Part shown: positions 38,322 through 47,964 of the stretch, in pieces
Layout: each line of letters opens with the position of its first letter
Position numbering within the stretch: position 1 is the first letter of the stretch
NCBI RefSeq assembly: GCF_003259955.1
Contig: NZ_QLMK01000010.1
Coordinates: 32,382 to 96,381, forward strand
DNA from: Falsochrobactrum ovis
GTDB lineage: Bacteria > Pseudomonadota > Alphaproteobacteria > Rhizobiales > Rhizobiaceae
Reading direction: 5' to 3'
DNA length: 64,000 nucleotides
Program-made: the position numbers and the translations under genes
Notes under the pieces: generated by a model
Database searches by the model: none
Told to the model about the DNA's origin: nothing
Seen by the model: only the letters and a program-made list of their open reading frames with translations

Positions 38322-41059
38322 TGCTGTCGCCCGATTTTGTCATCCTAACAGCGGTAAGTTATGTCGGGCTTTTGTTTCTTATCGCTTATGCATCGGATTC
38401 TCTTGCGAGCCGGGGCAAGGAGGGTTTTCTTCGTTCGCCAGCGGTCTATACGCTCTCAATTTCGGTCTATTGTACCAGTTGGACATTTTACGGCGCGGTG
38501 GGGACTGCGGCTCGCAGCGGATTGGAATTTACCGCAATCTATATTGGACCGACATTGGTTTTTGTCGCGTGGTGGTTTTTGCTGCGCAAGCTCATCCTAA
38601 TAAGCCATTCTCAGCGCATTACCTCAATTGCGGATTTTCTTTCTTCACGTTTTGGAAAATCGAGCAAGCTCGCAGTGCTTGTGACTGTTATCGCTGTTAT
38701 CAGCGTCACCCCCTATATTGCATTGCAACTAAAAGCGATTACAGCTTCCATTCAGGCAGTCACCGTTGCTAAAGGGACTGGAGATCACCTCGGAGCGCTC
38801 GACGAACTCACCTTGGCTCTTGGGGCCGCAGTGTGTATGGCGCTTTTCACGATCCTTTTTGGAACGCGCAATGTCGATGCGCGCGAGCAGCACCCCGGGG
38901 TGGTGGCGGCAATTGCCTTTGAAGCCGTGGTCAAGCTATTGGCACTTTTGGCTGTTGGGCTTTTTGTGATCTATGGTCTTAGTGACGGAATGGGCGAGAT
39001 CTATGAAGAAGCCGCTGCGGCTGGCCTTGATATTTACGAAAAATCTCCATTGGGAAGCCGCTGGGTTGCATTGATTGTTTTATCGGGCGCGGCGGTGATC
39101 TGCTTGCCCAGACAGTTTCAGATAGCAATCGTCGAAAACTCCAACGAAAATGATTTACGAACTGCCGGCTGGGCCTTCCCAGCCTATCTGTTTTTGATGA
39201 GCATTTTTACCGCGCCAATCGCCTTCTATGGGCTGGCCACTATGCCGATTGGTTCAAATCCCGACATGTTCGTGCTCACGCTGCCCATGTCAGCGGGTTA
39301 TGACGGACTTGCACTTTTTGCTTTTATAGGCGGTTTTTCTAGTGCGACTTCGATGATTATCGTCGCCTCAATTGCGCTATCAATTATGGTCTCAAACCAC
39401 ATTATTCTGCCATTGGTTTTGCGGGGATCAAAAAGACTGGCAGAAGGCAGTGACCGAGATATTGCAAGATTGCTTTTACGCAGCCGACGCCTTTCAATTG
39501 CGACCCTGTTATTTCTTGGTTTTCTCTATTTTTGGTTCACAAAAGATTCCGACGCTCTGGCACCGATAGGTCTAATTTCCTTTGCGGGTGTCGCACAGTT
39601 TCTACCCGGTATTCTCGCTGCTCTTTATTGGCGTACGGCAAATGTTAAAGGCGCATTTGCCGGAACATTGGTAGGCTTTTTTGTCTGGGGCTGGACGATG
39701 TTCCTTCCCAGTTTTGAGGCCTCCAGCTCGTGGGTAGCGTCACTGATGCAATATGGACCTTGGGGCATAAAAGCGCTGCGGCCGGAAGGTCTATTTGGCA
39801 TGTCTGATGTTGACCCATTGGTGCATGCGGTTTTTTGGAGCCTGTTGCTCAATTCATCGGTGCTTGCCATCGTATCGGTCTTTACGTCACAAAATGCGCT
39901 GGAGCGCATTCAGGCGGCCATATTCGTTGATGTTCTGCGCCGAAATTCTTCTTTTCAGCCTCACACAATCAAGGGATCGGCCACTACAAGCGAATTATTT
40001 TTTGTTGCCGAGCGGGTGCTCGGATGGCAGCAAGCCAATAATTTGTTTGACGCCGCTGGCGTTGTGCGTGGCGGATCGGCGGCCAATCTTGATGTACCTT
40101 CGGAGTTTATCGCTGAATTGGAAAAAGAATTGGCTGGTTCGATCGGGTCGGCCTCTGCCCATATTCTGCTGACGAGCGTTGTAGCTGGCGATACGATCTC
40201 GCTTGAAGAAGCTATGCGAATTGCTGATGAAACCCAGCAAGCTATAGAATATTCGCATGAGATGGAATTGAAGTCGCAAGAACTTCGAACTACCGCCCAG
40301 CAATTGCAAAATGCCAATGCAAAATTGCAGGAACTACACCGGCAGAAGGATGATTTTCTTTCTCATGTCAGCCATGAAATCCGCACCCCAATGACATCTA
40401 TCCGATCCTTCTCCGAAATCTTGATGACAGAGAGGGACTTGCCACCGGAACAGACAAACCGCTTCGTTTCAACCATTCACAATGAGAGCGTGCGCTTGAC
40501 CAAGCTGATCGAGGAAATCCTTGATCTTAGCGCGTTGGAGCAGGGCGAAAGAAATTGGGTTAATCTCCCAATTGACGGCGAAGAAGTTTTGCAACAAGCA
40601 ATTTCTGTTTGTGAAGCGCTAGCGCGTCAACGCTCTGTCATTATTGAGCAGGGCGCACGGGTTCCCAGCGCGCCAATTCTTGCCAATGCTGGTCGGCTGA
40701 GCCAAGTATTTATCAATATTATCTCTAATGCTATTTCGCATAATGAAGCGGTCAATCCACGCGTTCATATAAGTTCACGCATTGAAGGCGGGGAATATGT
40801 GGTCGATATTTCCGATAATGGCCGTGGTATCCCTGAACTTTATCGCCACACTATTTTCGACAAATTTATGCGCGCCGGATCAGTCGGGACCGAAGGTCGT
40901 TATGTTGGATTGGGACTTGGCCTGAATATTAGTCACACGATTGTTGCGAAATTAAATGGAACATTGAAACTGGCCGATGGGTATCTGCCGGGCGCCTGTT
41001 TTCGCGTCACGCTCCCGCTTAGTCAAGATGCTGAGACTCTTGAAGAAAACGCTTCCTGA
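38321..41059 (+). CDS. SLC5-type transporter-STAC-histidine kinase (CbrA-like)
   Basis: 912 residues. About residues 1-500 form an SSS/SLC5 sodium:solute symporter with roughly 13 membrane helices. Residues about 545-620 resemble the STAC domain (ELAGSIGSASAHILLT). A coiled-coil (about 635-675) leads to the DHp H-box HVSHEIRTPMTSIRSFSE with His685. The ATPase domain has the N-box FINIISNAISHNEA, G1 DNGRGIP and G2 VGLGLGLNIS. No PAS domain is evident, unlike Pseudomonas CbrA. It probably senses a transported solute and phosphorylates the receiver encoded two genes upstream. Its 3' end overlaps a convergent regulator gene by 37 bp. Confidence 0.9.
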   Translation: MLSPDFVILTAVSYVGLLFLIAYASDSLASRGKEGFLRSPAVYTLSISVYCTSWTFYGAVGTAARSGLEFTAIYIGPTLVFVAWWFLLRKLILISHSQRITSIADFLSSRFGKSSKLAVLVTVIAVISVTPYIALQLKAITASIQAVTVAKGTGDHLGALDELTLALGAAVCMALFTILFGTRNVDAREQHPGVVAAIAFEAVVKLLALLAVGLFVIYGLSDGMGEIYEEAAAAGLDIYEKSPLGSRWVALIVLSGAAVICLPRQFQIAIVENSNENDLRTAGWAFPAYLFLMSIFTAPIAFYGLATMPIGSNPDMFVLTLPMSAGYDGLALFAFIGGFSSATSMIIVASIALSIMVSNHIILPLVLRGSKRLAEGSDRDIARLLLRSRRLSIATLLFLGFLYFWFTKDSDALAPIGLISFAGVAQFLPGILAALYWRTANVKGAFAGTLVGFFVWGWTMFLPSFEASSSWVASLMQYGPWGIKALRPEGLFGMSDVDPLVHAVFWSLLLNSSVLAIVSVFTSQNALERIQAAIFVDVLRRNSSFQPHTIKGSATTSELFFVAERVLGWQQANNLFDAAGVVRGGSAANLDVPSEFIAELEKELAGSIGSASAHILLTSVVAGDTISLEEAMRIADETQQAIEYSHEMELKSQELRTTAQQLQNANAKLQELHRQKDDFLSHVSHEIRTPMTSIRSFSEILMTERDLPPEQTNRFVSTIHNESVRLTKLIEEILDLSALEQGERNWVNLPIDGEEVLQQAISVCEALARQRSVIIEQGARVPSAPILANAGRLSQVFINIISNAISHNEAVNPRVHISSRIEGGEYVVDISDNGRGIPELYRHTIFDKFMRAGSVGTEGRYVGLGLGLNISHTIVAKLNGTLKLADGYLPGACFRVTLPLSQDAETLEENAS

Positions 41060-42576
41060 CGGTGGCTGCAATCCTGACGCGAACATAACAGGCAGGACGG
41101 ACCGACAGGAACCGCTTCATGTGATAGATCCAAACCCTGGCCATAGACTGTGCGATCGGCGTGGATGAGATCAAAAGCAAGCATGATGGAATAGACAAGT
41201 GGCTGTTCGTGATAGTTCGAGACCCTTTTAGAGACCGATTTTGCGATTAATAAAAACCGTCCCCCTCCCGGAAAAACCGCAACTTGTCGCACAATTCTTT
41301 CGGAGCCAAATGCCTGATAAATTGGCCAGAGGGCACAACCATATCCAGATACGGGCAAGGTTAGTCCGCTTATAGGTAGCCGCTTGGTCAAACGACCTGT
41401 TCGGTCCGCACGTAAAAAGCCAAAGGGAAGTCCTTCTGCGCCGGGGCGTCGTAAAGTGACAAGACGGTGAGCAACTTGTTCAAAGCTGGAATTATAAAGA
41501 TTTGCTAGCAAATCAATATCATATTGCCATGTGGTGGCATCTTTAAGAAATCGCTCATATGGCATCAACATTGCGCCTGCGACATAGGAAGCCAATGCCC
41601 CTCGGGCAAGCTTCTTTGCCTCGTCAGAGGTGAGCTCTAAAGCGTCAACAGATTGCTCCAATATCTCAGGTGCTGCCTTTAATGCATAAAGCCTCGCCAA
41701 TTGAAACAAGCGCGTTGCTGCTGTTGCCGATGCACGCACACGAAATTCGTTGGTGGTAGGGTCAAACCTATGCTGTTCTGGCATTGAGACGCTGCGCGGA
41801 ACCCTCATAAAGCGCACCCCAAAACGCTCCTGCAAAGCCCTTATTAAGGTAGATTCATCCCAACCATTTGGGCCTGTGGTTTCATGTCGGAGCTTTTCTG
41901 CAAGCTCCTCAAGCTGTGGGAAATGATCTTGTTGTGAAATGATGGCTTCATCAAGCTCCGCCATGGGGGAAAAGGCTTTTTGTTGCGCAACGGTGCGCTC
42001 GAAATACGCAACGAGATTGCGAACAGTCATCGTCAAATCGGCGCTTTCATTGTTGATCGTGCCGATAAATCGTTTCTGCTCATCGTCAGTGAGATCGGGA
42101 ACACTGGCTAAAATTTCTGCGCCAGATTTGATGGCGGCGATCCGGTTCAACACAAGATGCAGAAGTTCCGATAGGAGCGGATCTGATTGTAATCGATGGA
42201 TATAGACATCGATACTCGCCATAGCGTCTATATATGATCGATAGAGGCGGGTGAGAGCGATAGCTGCTTCAGGAAACCGGGCCACGAAATCGCGGATTGC
42301 GTTCTGGTCCAAGCTAATCCCCTTCATAAGGGGATCAGCAAGCATCTCCTCAATCAATTGAATCGAGCGGGCCTCGGAAGCGCCCGACAACTCAGCCAGA
42401 CTGAGTTGTAGCCGCTCTCCAATCCGCAAAAGCAACTTGCCGCCAATAGCGCGCTTATTATTTTCAATCAGATTAAGATATGCAGGCGAGATGCCAATCT
42501 CTTTGGCCAAGCCTGCTTGCGACAAGCCAATTTCCAGCCGTCGTCGTCTAATTTTTATCCCGATCGGGGCGCGCAA
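41023..42576 (-). CDS. XRE/ScfR-type regulator with a DHp-like segment
   Basis: 517 residues from the TTG at 42576, which has a strong gggaggg site seven bases upstream; an ATG at 42600 in the same frame lacks one. An XRE helix-turn-helix occupies about residues 6-60 (GLSQAGLAKEIGISPAYLNLIE). Residues 139-191 align without gaps to the DHp helices of the neighbouring kinase, His140 matching the phospho-His. An ImmA/IrrE-like region follows, but the HExxH site is replaced (FQLARLYAL), so no peptidase activity is expected. The C-terminal Cys cluster (CLLCSRQDC; Cys495, Cys498, Cys503) is typical of short-chain fatty acyl regulators. It is divergent from the importer genes, which it probably controls. 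Confidence 0.85.
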   Translation of the reverse strand: MRAPIGIKIRRRRLEIGLSQAGLAKEIGISPAYLNLIENNKRAIGGKLLLRIGERLQLSLAELSGASEARSIQLIEEMLADPLMKGISLDQNAIRDFVARFPEAAIALTRLYRSYIDAMASIDVYIHRLQSDPLLSELLHLVLNRIAAIKSGAEILASVPDLTDDEQKRFIGTINNESADLTMTVRNLVAYFERTVAQQKAFSPMAELDEAIISQQDHFPQLEELAEKLRHETTGPNGWDESTLIRALQERFGVRFMRVPRSVSMPEQHRFDPTTNEFRVRASATAATRLFQLARLYALKAAPEILEQSVDALELTSDEAKKLARGALASYVAGAMLMPYERFLKDATTWQYDIDLLANLYNSSFEQVAHRLVTLRRPGAEGLPFGFLRADRTGRLTKRLPISGLTLPVSGYGCALWPIYQAFGSERIVRQVAVFPGGGRFLLIAKSVSKRVSNYHEQPLVYSIMLAFDLIHADRTVYGQGLDLSHEAVPVGPSCLLCSRQDCSHRQEAFSSRVSAS

Positions 42577-42721
42577 TTGCTTTCCCTCCCGTACAATCAT
42601 TAACAAAATTATCGTGTTCCCAGTTTATGAATTTACAAAAAAACGCAATGTAAGCAATCTGCTATTGAAACTATTTTTATTAACCCGTCTCCTAAGCAAT
42701 GCCATCTTGGGAGGAGGTATC

Positions 42722-44065
42722 ATGACTAGGTTTCGTATGAACAGACGCGGCATCCTAAAGGGTGCAGGCGCTGGGCTTGTGACACTCGCCACACCGCATA
42801 TTTTTACCAAAGGTGCTTGGGCAGAAGATTTCTGCAACGATCCTGCTAAAGGTCGGATTGTCTTTGGTTTCAACGTTCCGCAAACAGGCTCATATGCCGA
42901 AGAGGGGCTTGATCAACTCAAGGCTTATGAGCTTGCTGTCAAACATATCAATGGTGAGGGTGATGGGGGGATTTTGAAAACCCTTAAACCGCTTGCACTC
43001 AAGGGCAATGGGGTTCTTGGCAAGAAAGTTGAATATGTCACAGGCGACACACAAACCAATACAGACGCCGCCCGCGACGGCGCCCGCCGCATGATTGAGC
43101 GCGATGGCGCTATAATGGTCACAGGGTCAGTAACCTCTGGCGAAGCCATTGCGCAGCAATCGCTTTGTCAGGAAATGGGCGTGATCTATATGTCCGGTCT
43201 CACACATTCCAATGATACGACCGGCAAAGACAAGCGCCGTTACGGCTTCCGACATTTTTTCAATGCATATCAATCTGGTGTCGCGATCGCACCTTTCCTG
43301 GCAGAAGAATATGGTAAGGATCGCCGAGCCTATCATCTGACCGCCGATTATACATGGGGCTGGACACAGGAAGAATCGATCAAAGCGGCCACGGAAGCTC
43401 TGGGCTGGGAAACAGTTGCTACTGTTCGCACGCCTCTTGGGCTTGGCGATTATTCACAATATCTCACTCCAGTCATGAATTCTGGGGCCGATGTTCTCAT
43501 TCTTAACCATTATGGCCACGATATGGTGAACTCGCTGCCTCAGGCAGTTCAGTTTGGCCTGCGTGATCGGCAGGCAAATGGCAAAAACGTTGAGATCGTC
43601 GTTCCCATGTTCTCCGAATTGATGGCCGTTGGTGCGGGCGACGCGGTGAAAGGCATTATCGGTACATCCAATTGGCATTGGGCGCTGGATGATGAAGGCA
43701 CCAAAGCTTTCACCAAATCCTACGGCGAAGCCTATGGTTCGCCACCATCCCAGTCGGCACATACCGGTTATGTGCAAGCCATTCTCTACGCTGATGCGGT
43801 CGAACGCGCGGGCACATTCTATCCGCCGGAAGTCATTAAGGCGCTAGAGGGTTTTGAATTTGATGGCGCTGGAAACGGGCCGACGCTTTATCGCGACGCT
43901 GATCATCAGTGCTTCAAGGAAGTTCTCGTGGTGCGCGGTAATGAGAACCCGACCAGCAAGTTCGATGTTCTCAACGTGATCGGTAAAACCACGCGCGATG
44001 ACGTGACCTACGAACCCGACATGTTCGGCGGTGATCTGGGTCCATATGACGCCAAAACCTGCTGA
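42722..44065 (+). CDS. HAAT-family substrate-binding protein, Tat-exported
   Basis: 447 residues from the ATG at 42722, preceded by a strong gggaggaggt site; the frame is open further upstream but overlaps the divergent regulator. A twin-arginine signal (MNRRGILKGAGAGLVTLATP) ends near GAWAED. The remainder is a periplasmic binding protein of the branched-chain amino acid/amide/urea type (VFGFNVPQTGSYAEEGLDQ, GSVTSGEAIAQQ, ADYTWGWTQEE). The substrate cannot be deduced. First gene of a complete five-gene importer divergent from the XRE regulator. Confidence 0.88.
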   Translation: MTRFRMNRRGILKGAGAGLVTLATPHIFTKGAWAEDFCNDPAKGRIVFGFNVPQTGSYAEEGLDQLKAYELAVKHINGEGDGGILKTLKPLALKGNGVLGKKVEYVTGDTQTNTDAARDGARRMIERDGAIMVTGSVTSGEAIAQQSLCQEMGVIYMSGLTHSNDTTGKDKRRYGFRHFFNAYQSGVAIAPFLAEEYGKDRRAYHLTADYTWGWTQEESIKAATEALGWETVATVRTPLGLGDYSQYLTPVMNSGADVLILNHYGHDMVNSLPQAVQFGLRDRQANGKNVEIVVPMFSELMAVGAGDAVKGIIGTSNWHWALDDEGTKAFTKSYGEAYGSPPSQSAHTGYVQAILYADAVERAGTFYPPEVIKALEGFEFDGAGNGPTLYRDADHQCFKEVLVVRGNENPTSKFDVLNVIGKTTRDDVTYEPDMFGGDLGPYDAKTC

Positions 44066-44146
44066 TACCTGACGCCCCGGCGCATTTAGCGCCGGGTACC
44101 CGCATTTATGTCGGGTCCGGAAACGATTTTATTTCACGGGGACAGG

Positions 44147-45175
44147 ATGAACGCGTTCTTTGCACAATTACTCAACGGGCTCGATAAGGGTGGTGCCTAT
44201 GCACTGATTGCCCTTGGCCTGACGCTCGTTTTTGGCACGCTCGGCGTTGTCAATTTCGCCCATGGGGCGTTGTTTATGCTGGGCTGCTTTTGCGCGGTTG
44301 CGTTTCGCTACCTTATTACAATGGAAACTATCACCGTCGACCCGACCCAATTGTCACCATGGGGAACGCCGCTCGAAGTACGTACTCCGCTGGTACAAAC
44401 ATGGTTTGGCGATTTTGGTGCCGTGCTGGTGGATTATTCGGTGCCAGTATCAATTCTACTGGCCATCCCGGTGATGCTATTCATTGGCATCGCACTTGAG
44501 CGTGGGTTGATAAAGCACTTTTACAAACGCTCCCATGCTGAGCAGATTTTGGTCACCTTTGGCATTGCGATTGTGCTGCAAGAGATTGTGAAGAGTTTCT
44601 TCGGACCCAATCCAATCCCGCAACCCATTCCATCGGATCTGCGCAGCGCCGCGGATTTAGGCGTTTTGATTGGTATGGAACCCCATATGCTTACCTATCC
44701 GTGGTGGCGCTTGGTCTATCTTGCCTTTTCTTTGCTGACAATCGGCGCTGTGTTTGCCTTCCTGCAATTTACCACTTTTGGCATGGTAGTGCGCGCGGGC
44801 ATGGCAGATCGTGAGACTGTGGGCTTAATGGGCATCGACATTGATCGCCGTTTCACCGTGGTTTTCGGCATTGCCGCGGTCGTCGCAGGTGTCGCGGGTG
44901 TAATGTATACGCCACTTCTAGCCCCCAACTACCAGCTCGGAATGGACTTTCTGGTTTTAAGTTTCGTGGTGGTCGTCGTAGGCGGCATGGGTTCGCTTAC
45001 GGGCGCTGTTTTGGCGGGTTTCCTGCTCGGAATTCTGCAGTCATTCGCGTCAATGACCGAGATCAAATCAACGATCCCCGGCATTGACCAAGTCATCATC
45101 TATCTCGTTGCTGTCGTCGTTCTCCTCGTGCGTCCACGGGGGTTGATGGGGCGGCGCGGAATTATGGAGACCTAG
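44147..45175 (+). CDS. HAAT ABC transporter permease (LivH-like)
   Basis: About 342 residues from the ATG at 44147 with a ggggacagg site just upstream; an ATG at 44108 in the same frame would add 13 residues. Segments NGLDKGGAYALIALGLTLVFGTLGVVNFAHG (read in parts) and GMVVRAGMADRETVGLMGID are typical LivH blocks. A 40-residue insert after the second helix is longer than in LivH of E. coli. Inner-membrane half of the importer channel. Confidence 0.9.
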   Translation: MNAFFAQLLNGLDKGGAYALIALGLTLVFGTLGVVNFAHGALFMLGCFCAVAFRYLITMETITVDPTQLSPWGTPLEVRTPLVQTWFGDFGAVLVDYSVPVSILLAIPVMLFIGIALERGLIKHFYKRSHAEQILVTFGIAIVLQEIVKSFFGPNPIPQPIPSDLRSAADLGVLIGMEPHMLTYPWWRLVYLAFSLLTIGAVFAFLQFTTFGMVVRAGMADRETVGLMGIDIDRRFTVVFGIAAVVAGVAGVMYTPLLAPNYQLGMDFLVLSFVVVVVGGMGSLTGAVLAGFLLGILQSFASMTEIKSTIPGIDQVIIYLVAVVVLLVRPRGLMGRRGIMET

Positions 45176-45181
45176 GCGACT

Positions 45182-46327
45182 ATGTTATCAATTTCACGCA
45201 AGGACCTCCTTATTCTGGTGATTTTTGGCGCAATCGTGCTCAGCATGCCGCTATGGCTATCACCTTTCGGTGCGGCCTATCCGGGCCTTATGCAAAAGTT
45301 TGCGATTTATGCGATCTTCGCCATTGGTTTCAACATCCTTTTCGGCCTCACTGGCTATCTCAGCTTTGGTCATGCTGCTTTTCTGGGTGTTGGCTCCTAT
45401 ACAGCAGTATGGTCATTCAAACTGCTGACCATGGATATTGTGCCTGCAATCTTTTTTGCGGTCATTCTGGCAGGGCTTTTCGCATTGCTGATCGGCTATT
45501 TCAGCCTGCGTCGTTCCGGGATTTATTTTTCAATCCTCACACTCGCATTTGCTCAGATGAGTTACAATCTCGCCTATTCAGTCCTAACTCCGATCACCAA
45601 TGGTGAAACGGGATTGCTGCTCGCCAAAACCGATCCGCGTTATTTGGATACGCTTTTTGGGGTGCGCGAAGGGGCCTTCGGCCTCCCGCAGCCGACACTC
45701 TTTGGCGGCGTTGTCAGTGGGTATATGGGCTTTTACATTTGCGCCATCATCCTGATCATTGCGTTTTATATTTCGCAGAAAATCTTTGCTTCGCCCTTTG
45801 GTATGGCGCTGCGCGGCATCAAGTCCAATCAAATGCGGATGAATTATACCGGTTTTAATACCAGACCCTATACGCTGACGGCCTTTGTCATTTCGGGCAT
45901 GTTTGCCGGGCTTGCCGGTGCACTTTTATCCGTAACAGACCCGATCGCGGGTGCTGAACGTATGCGGTGGACTGAGTCTGGAAACGTCGTGCTCATGACA
46001 ATTTTGGGCGGGGCGGGCACTTTGTTTGGACCGGTTGTCGGAGCATGGTTGATCAAATATTTTGAGAATATTTTCTCTGCCATCAATGTGAATACGCTCA
46101 ATAATTTCTTCTCATTTCTTCCTGACGGTGTCCAAACTGTTGTGGTTACTATCGTTTCGAAATTTGTTGGCGAAGGTTGGCACCTCACGCTTGGGCTTAT
46201 GTTCGTGCTCATCGTTGTGTTCTTGCCGGGCGGATTGGTTGAAGGCTGGCAACGAATTATGAAACGGCTAAAGCGACGCAGAATGCCGGAAGAAGAAAGA
46301 CATCTTACAACACAAGCTGCGGAGTAG
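45182..46327 (+). CDS. HAAT ABC transporter permease (LivM-like)
   Basis: 381 residues; LivM-type permease with [24 protein letters not shown] (read in parts) and [20 protein letters not shown], the cytoplasmic coupling loop. About ten hydrophobic helices. ATG six bases after the LivH-like gene. The C-terminal tail ([17 protein letters not shown]) is charged and cytoplasmic. Confidence 0.9.
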   Translation: MLSISRKDLLILVIFGAIVLSMPLWLSPFGAAYPGLMQKFAIYAIFAIGFNILFGLTGYLSFGHAAFLGVGSYTAVWSFKLLTMDIVPAIFFAVILAGLFALLIGYFSLRRSGIYFSILTLAFAQMSYNLAYSVLTPITNGETGLLLAKTDPRYLDTLFGVREGAFGLPQPTLFGGVVSGYMGFYICAIILIIAFYISQKIFASPFGMALRGIKSNQMRMNYTGFNTRPYTLTAFVISGMFAGLAGALLSVTDPIAGAERMRWTESGNVVLMTILGGAGTLFGPVVGAWLIKYFENIFSAINVNTLNNFFSFLPDGVQTVVVTIVSKFVGEGWHLTLGLMFVLIVVFLPGGLVEGWQRIMKRLKRRRMPEEERHLTTQAAE

Positions 46328-46331
46328 AGAC

Positions 46332-47105
46332 ATGAACCAGCCAGTACCCAATATTGTGCTTCATGCCGCGGATGTGCATAAAAACTTTGGTGGTTTGCGC
46401 GCGCTTTCCGATATCGATCTACAAATCGAAGAAGGGAAAACACATGCCATCATAGGTCCAAATGGTGCCGGGAAATCGACGCTTTTAAACGTCATCATAG
46501 GCCGCATTGCTCCAACAACCGGCGCGGTTGTGTTTGATGGAACGGTTCTGACAGGCAAGTCGCCTTATCAGATCAATCAGCTTGGTATTGCACGGGTTTT
46601 TCAAACTCCGGAAATTTTTCCCGATTTAACCGTGTTGCAAAATGTAATGGCTCCGGCCTTTGCACGACGCGACGGGGCTTTTCGGATCAGCATCTTCCGC
46701 TGTGTCGATAATGAGCATGAAATCCGTGAGGAAGCTCATCATTTACTTGATGAAATTGGCCTTCGTGCCCGGCGCGAGGACATTGCCGGCGCCCTTTCAC
46801 GCGGCGATAAACGCCGGTTGGAACTGGCTATGTGCCTCATCCAGCGTCCTCGTTTGCTGCTGCTTGATGAGCCGACGGCTGGCATGAGCCGGCACGACAC
46901 CAATACGACCATTGAGCTTTTGAAAAAAATCAAGTCACGCGGAATGACAAAGGTCATTATCGAGCACGACATGCACGTGGTGTTTTCACTTGCAGACACT
47001 ATTTCGGTGTTGGCGCAAGGCCGTATCATCGCATCCGGTCTGCCGCAGCAGATCAAGGATGATCCACGGGTGCAGGAAGCCTATCTTGGAGGAACTGTAG
47101 AATGA
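46332..47105 (+). CDS. HAAT ABC transporter ATPase (LivG-like)
   Basis: 257 residues with Walker A GPNGAGKST, Walker B LLLLDEPTAGMSR and switch His in IIEHDMHVVF. The LSGGQ signature is replaced by LSRGDKRRLE, a variant seen in UrtD- and LivG-type subunits of amide/urea importers. A gagacatg start sits four bases after the LivM-like gene. It overlaps the next ATPase gene by four bases. Confidence 0.9.
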   Translation: MNQPVPNIVLHAADVHKNFGGLRALSDIDLQIEEGKTHAIIGPNGAGKSTLLNVIIGRIAPTTGAVVFDGTVLTGKSPYQINQLGIARVFQTPEIFPDLTVLQNVMAPAFARRDGAFRISIFRCVDNEHEIREEAHHLLDEIGLRARREDIAGALSRGDKRRLELAMCLIQRPRLLLLDEPTAGMSRHDTNTTIELLKKIKSRGMTKVIIEHDMHVVFSLADTISVLAQGRIIASGLPQQIKDDPRVQEAYLGGTVE

Positions 47106-47866
47106 ACGTCATCACTGCAAAGCGTGAAGCCGTTTCAGCGGTGACAGAAGCGGACCCGTCCAAGGCATTCTTTGCCATGCGTAATGCACATGCCTTTTAT
47201 GGCGAAAGCTATATTGTGCAGGGTGTTTCACTGGATGTGCGACAAGGTGAAATCGTTGCGCTATTGGGGCGCAATGGTGCGGGAAAAACTTCCACGCTGC
47301 GTACGATCGCCCGAATGGATGATCCCGAACTGCGTCAGGGAGAAATCTGGCTGGAAGGCCAGCCCCTGCACAATGTCAAATCTTGGCAAGCTTCCCGTGC
47401 GGGTATTCAGCTTGTTCCGGAAGATAGGCGTATCATTACGGGGATGACAGTCGAGGAAAATTTGATTCTGGCGCAGGTGGCACCGGGTCACGGTTGGGGA
47501 CTGGAAGAAGTGTACCATCATTTTCCTCGGCTGGCAGATCGTCGCAAGCAGGAAGGGGTGACATTATCTGGTGGGGAACAACAGATGCTTGCGGTCGCCA
47601 GAGCGCTTTCGAGACAAGTAAAACTGCTTCTGCTAGATGAACCCTATGAGGGGCTGGCGCCGGTGATTGTAAAGGAAATCGAGAACATCGTTTATGACAT
47701 TAAAAAGCGCGGTATCACGACTATTATCGTCGAGCAAAATGCGGTTGCCGCATTACGCCTCGCTGATCGCGCTGTCATCCTTGATACGGGCGAACTTGTT
47801 TTCTCGGGTAGCGCTCAAGAGCTTCTCGACGACGAAGGATTGCGTAACGAATATCTTGCAATCTGA
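47102..47866 (+). CDS. HAAT ABC transporter ATPase (LivF-like)
   Basis: 254 residues, ATGA overlap with the previous gene. Walker A GRNGAGKTS, signature LSGGEQQML, Walker B LLLLDEPYEGLAP, typical LivF/UrtE. An N-terminal extension of about 25 residues precedes the ABC domain. It completes the importer operon, which ends at a long hairpin. Confidence 0.9.
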   Translation: MNVITAKREAVSAVTEADPSKAFFAMRNAHAFYGESYIVQGVSLDVRQGEIVALLGRNGAGKTSTLRTIARMDDPELRQGEIWLEGQPLHNVKSWQASRAGIQLVPEDRRIITGMTVEENLILAQVAPGHGWGLEEVYHHFPRLADRRKQEGVTLSGGEQQMLAVARALSRQVKLLLLDEPYEGLAPVIVKEIENIVYDIKKRGITTIIVEQNAVAALRLADRAVILDTGELVFSGSAQELLDDEGLRNEYLAI

Positions 47867-47930
47867 GGGATATGCCGCGAGAATCCAGCTACAGCACGAA
47901 GCGCTCAAGCTTCCAACTAGGTAAATAGAT

Positions 47931-47964
47931 CAGGCCCCAAGCGGTCGAGACCGTTTGGGGCCTG
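47931..47964 (+). terminator. Long stem-loop after the HAAT importer operon
   Basis: A near-perfect 16-bp stem (CAGGCCCCAAGCGGTC with GACCGTTTGGGGCCTG, one wobble) with a minimal loop lies 64 bp after the last importer gene. No T-run follows. Confidence 0.65.

Noticed and set aside
42437-42721. Long N-terminal extension of the HAAT binding protein
   Set aside because: The open frame runs antisense into the XRE regulator; the strong ribosome site and Tat signal place the start at 42722.
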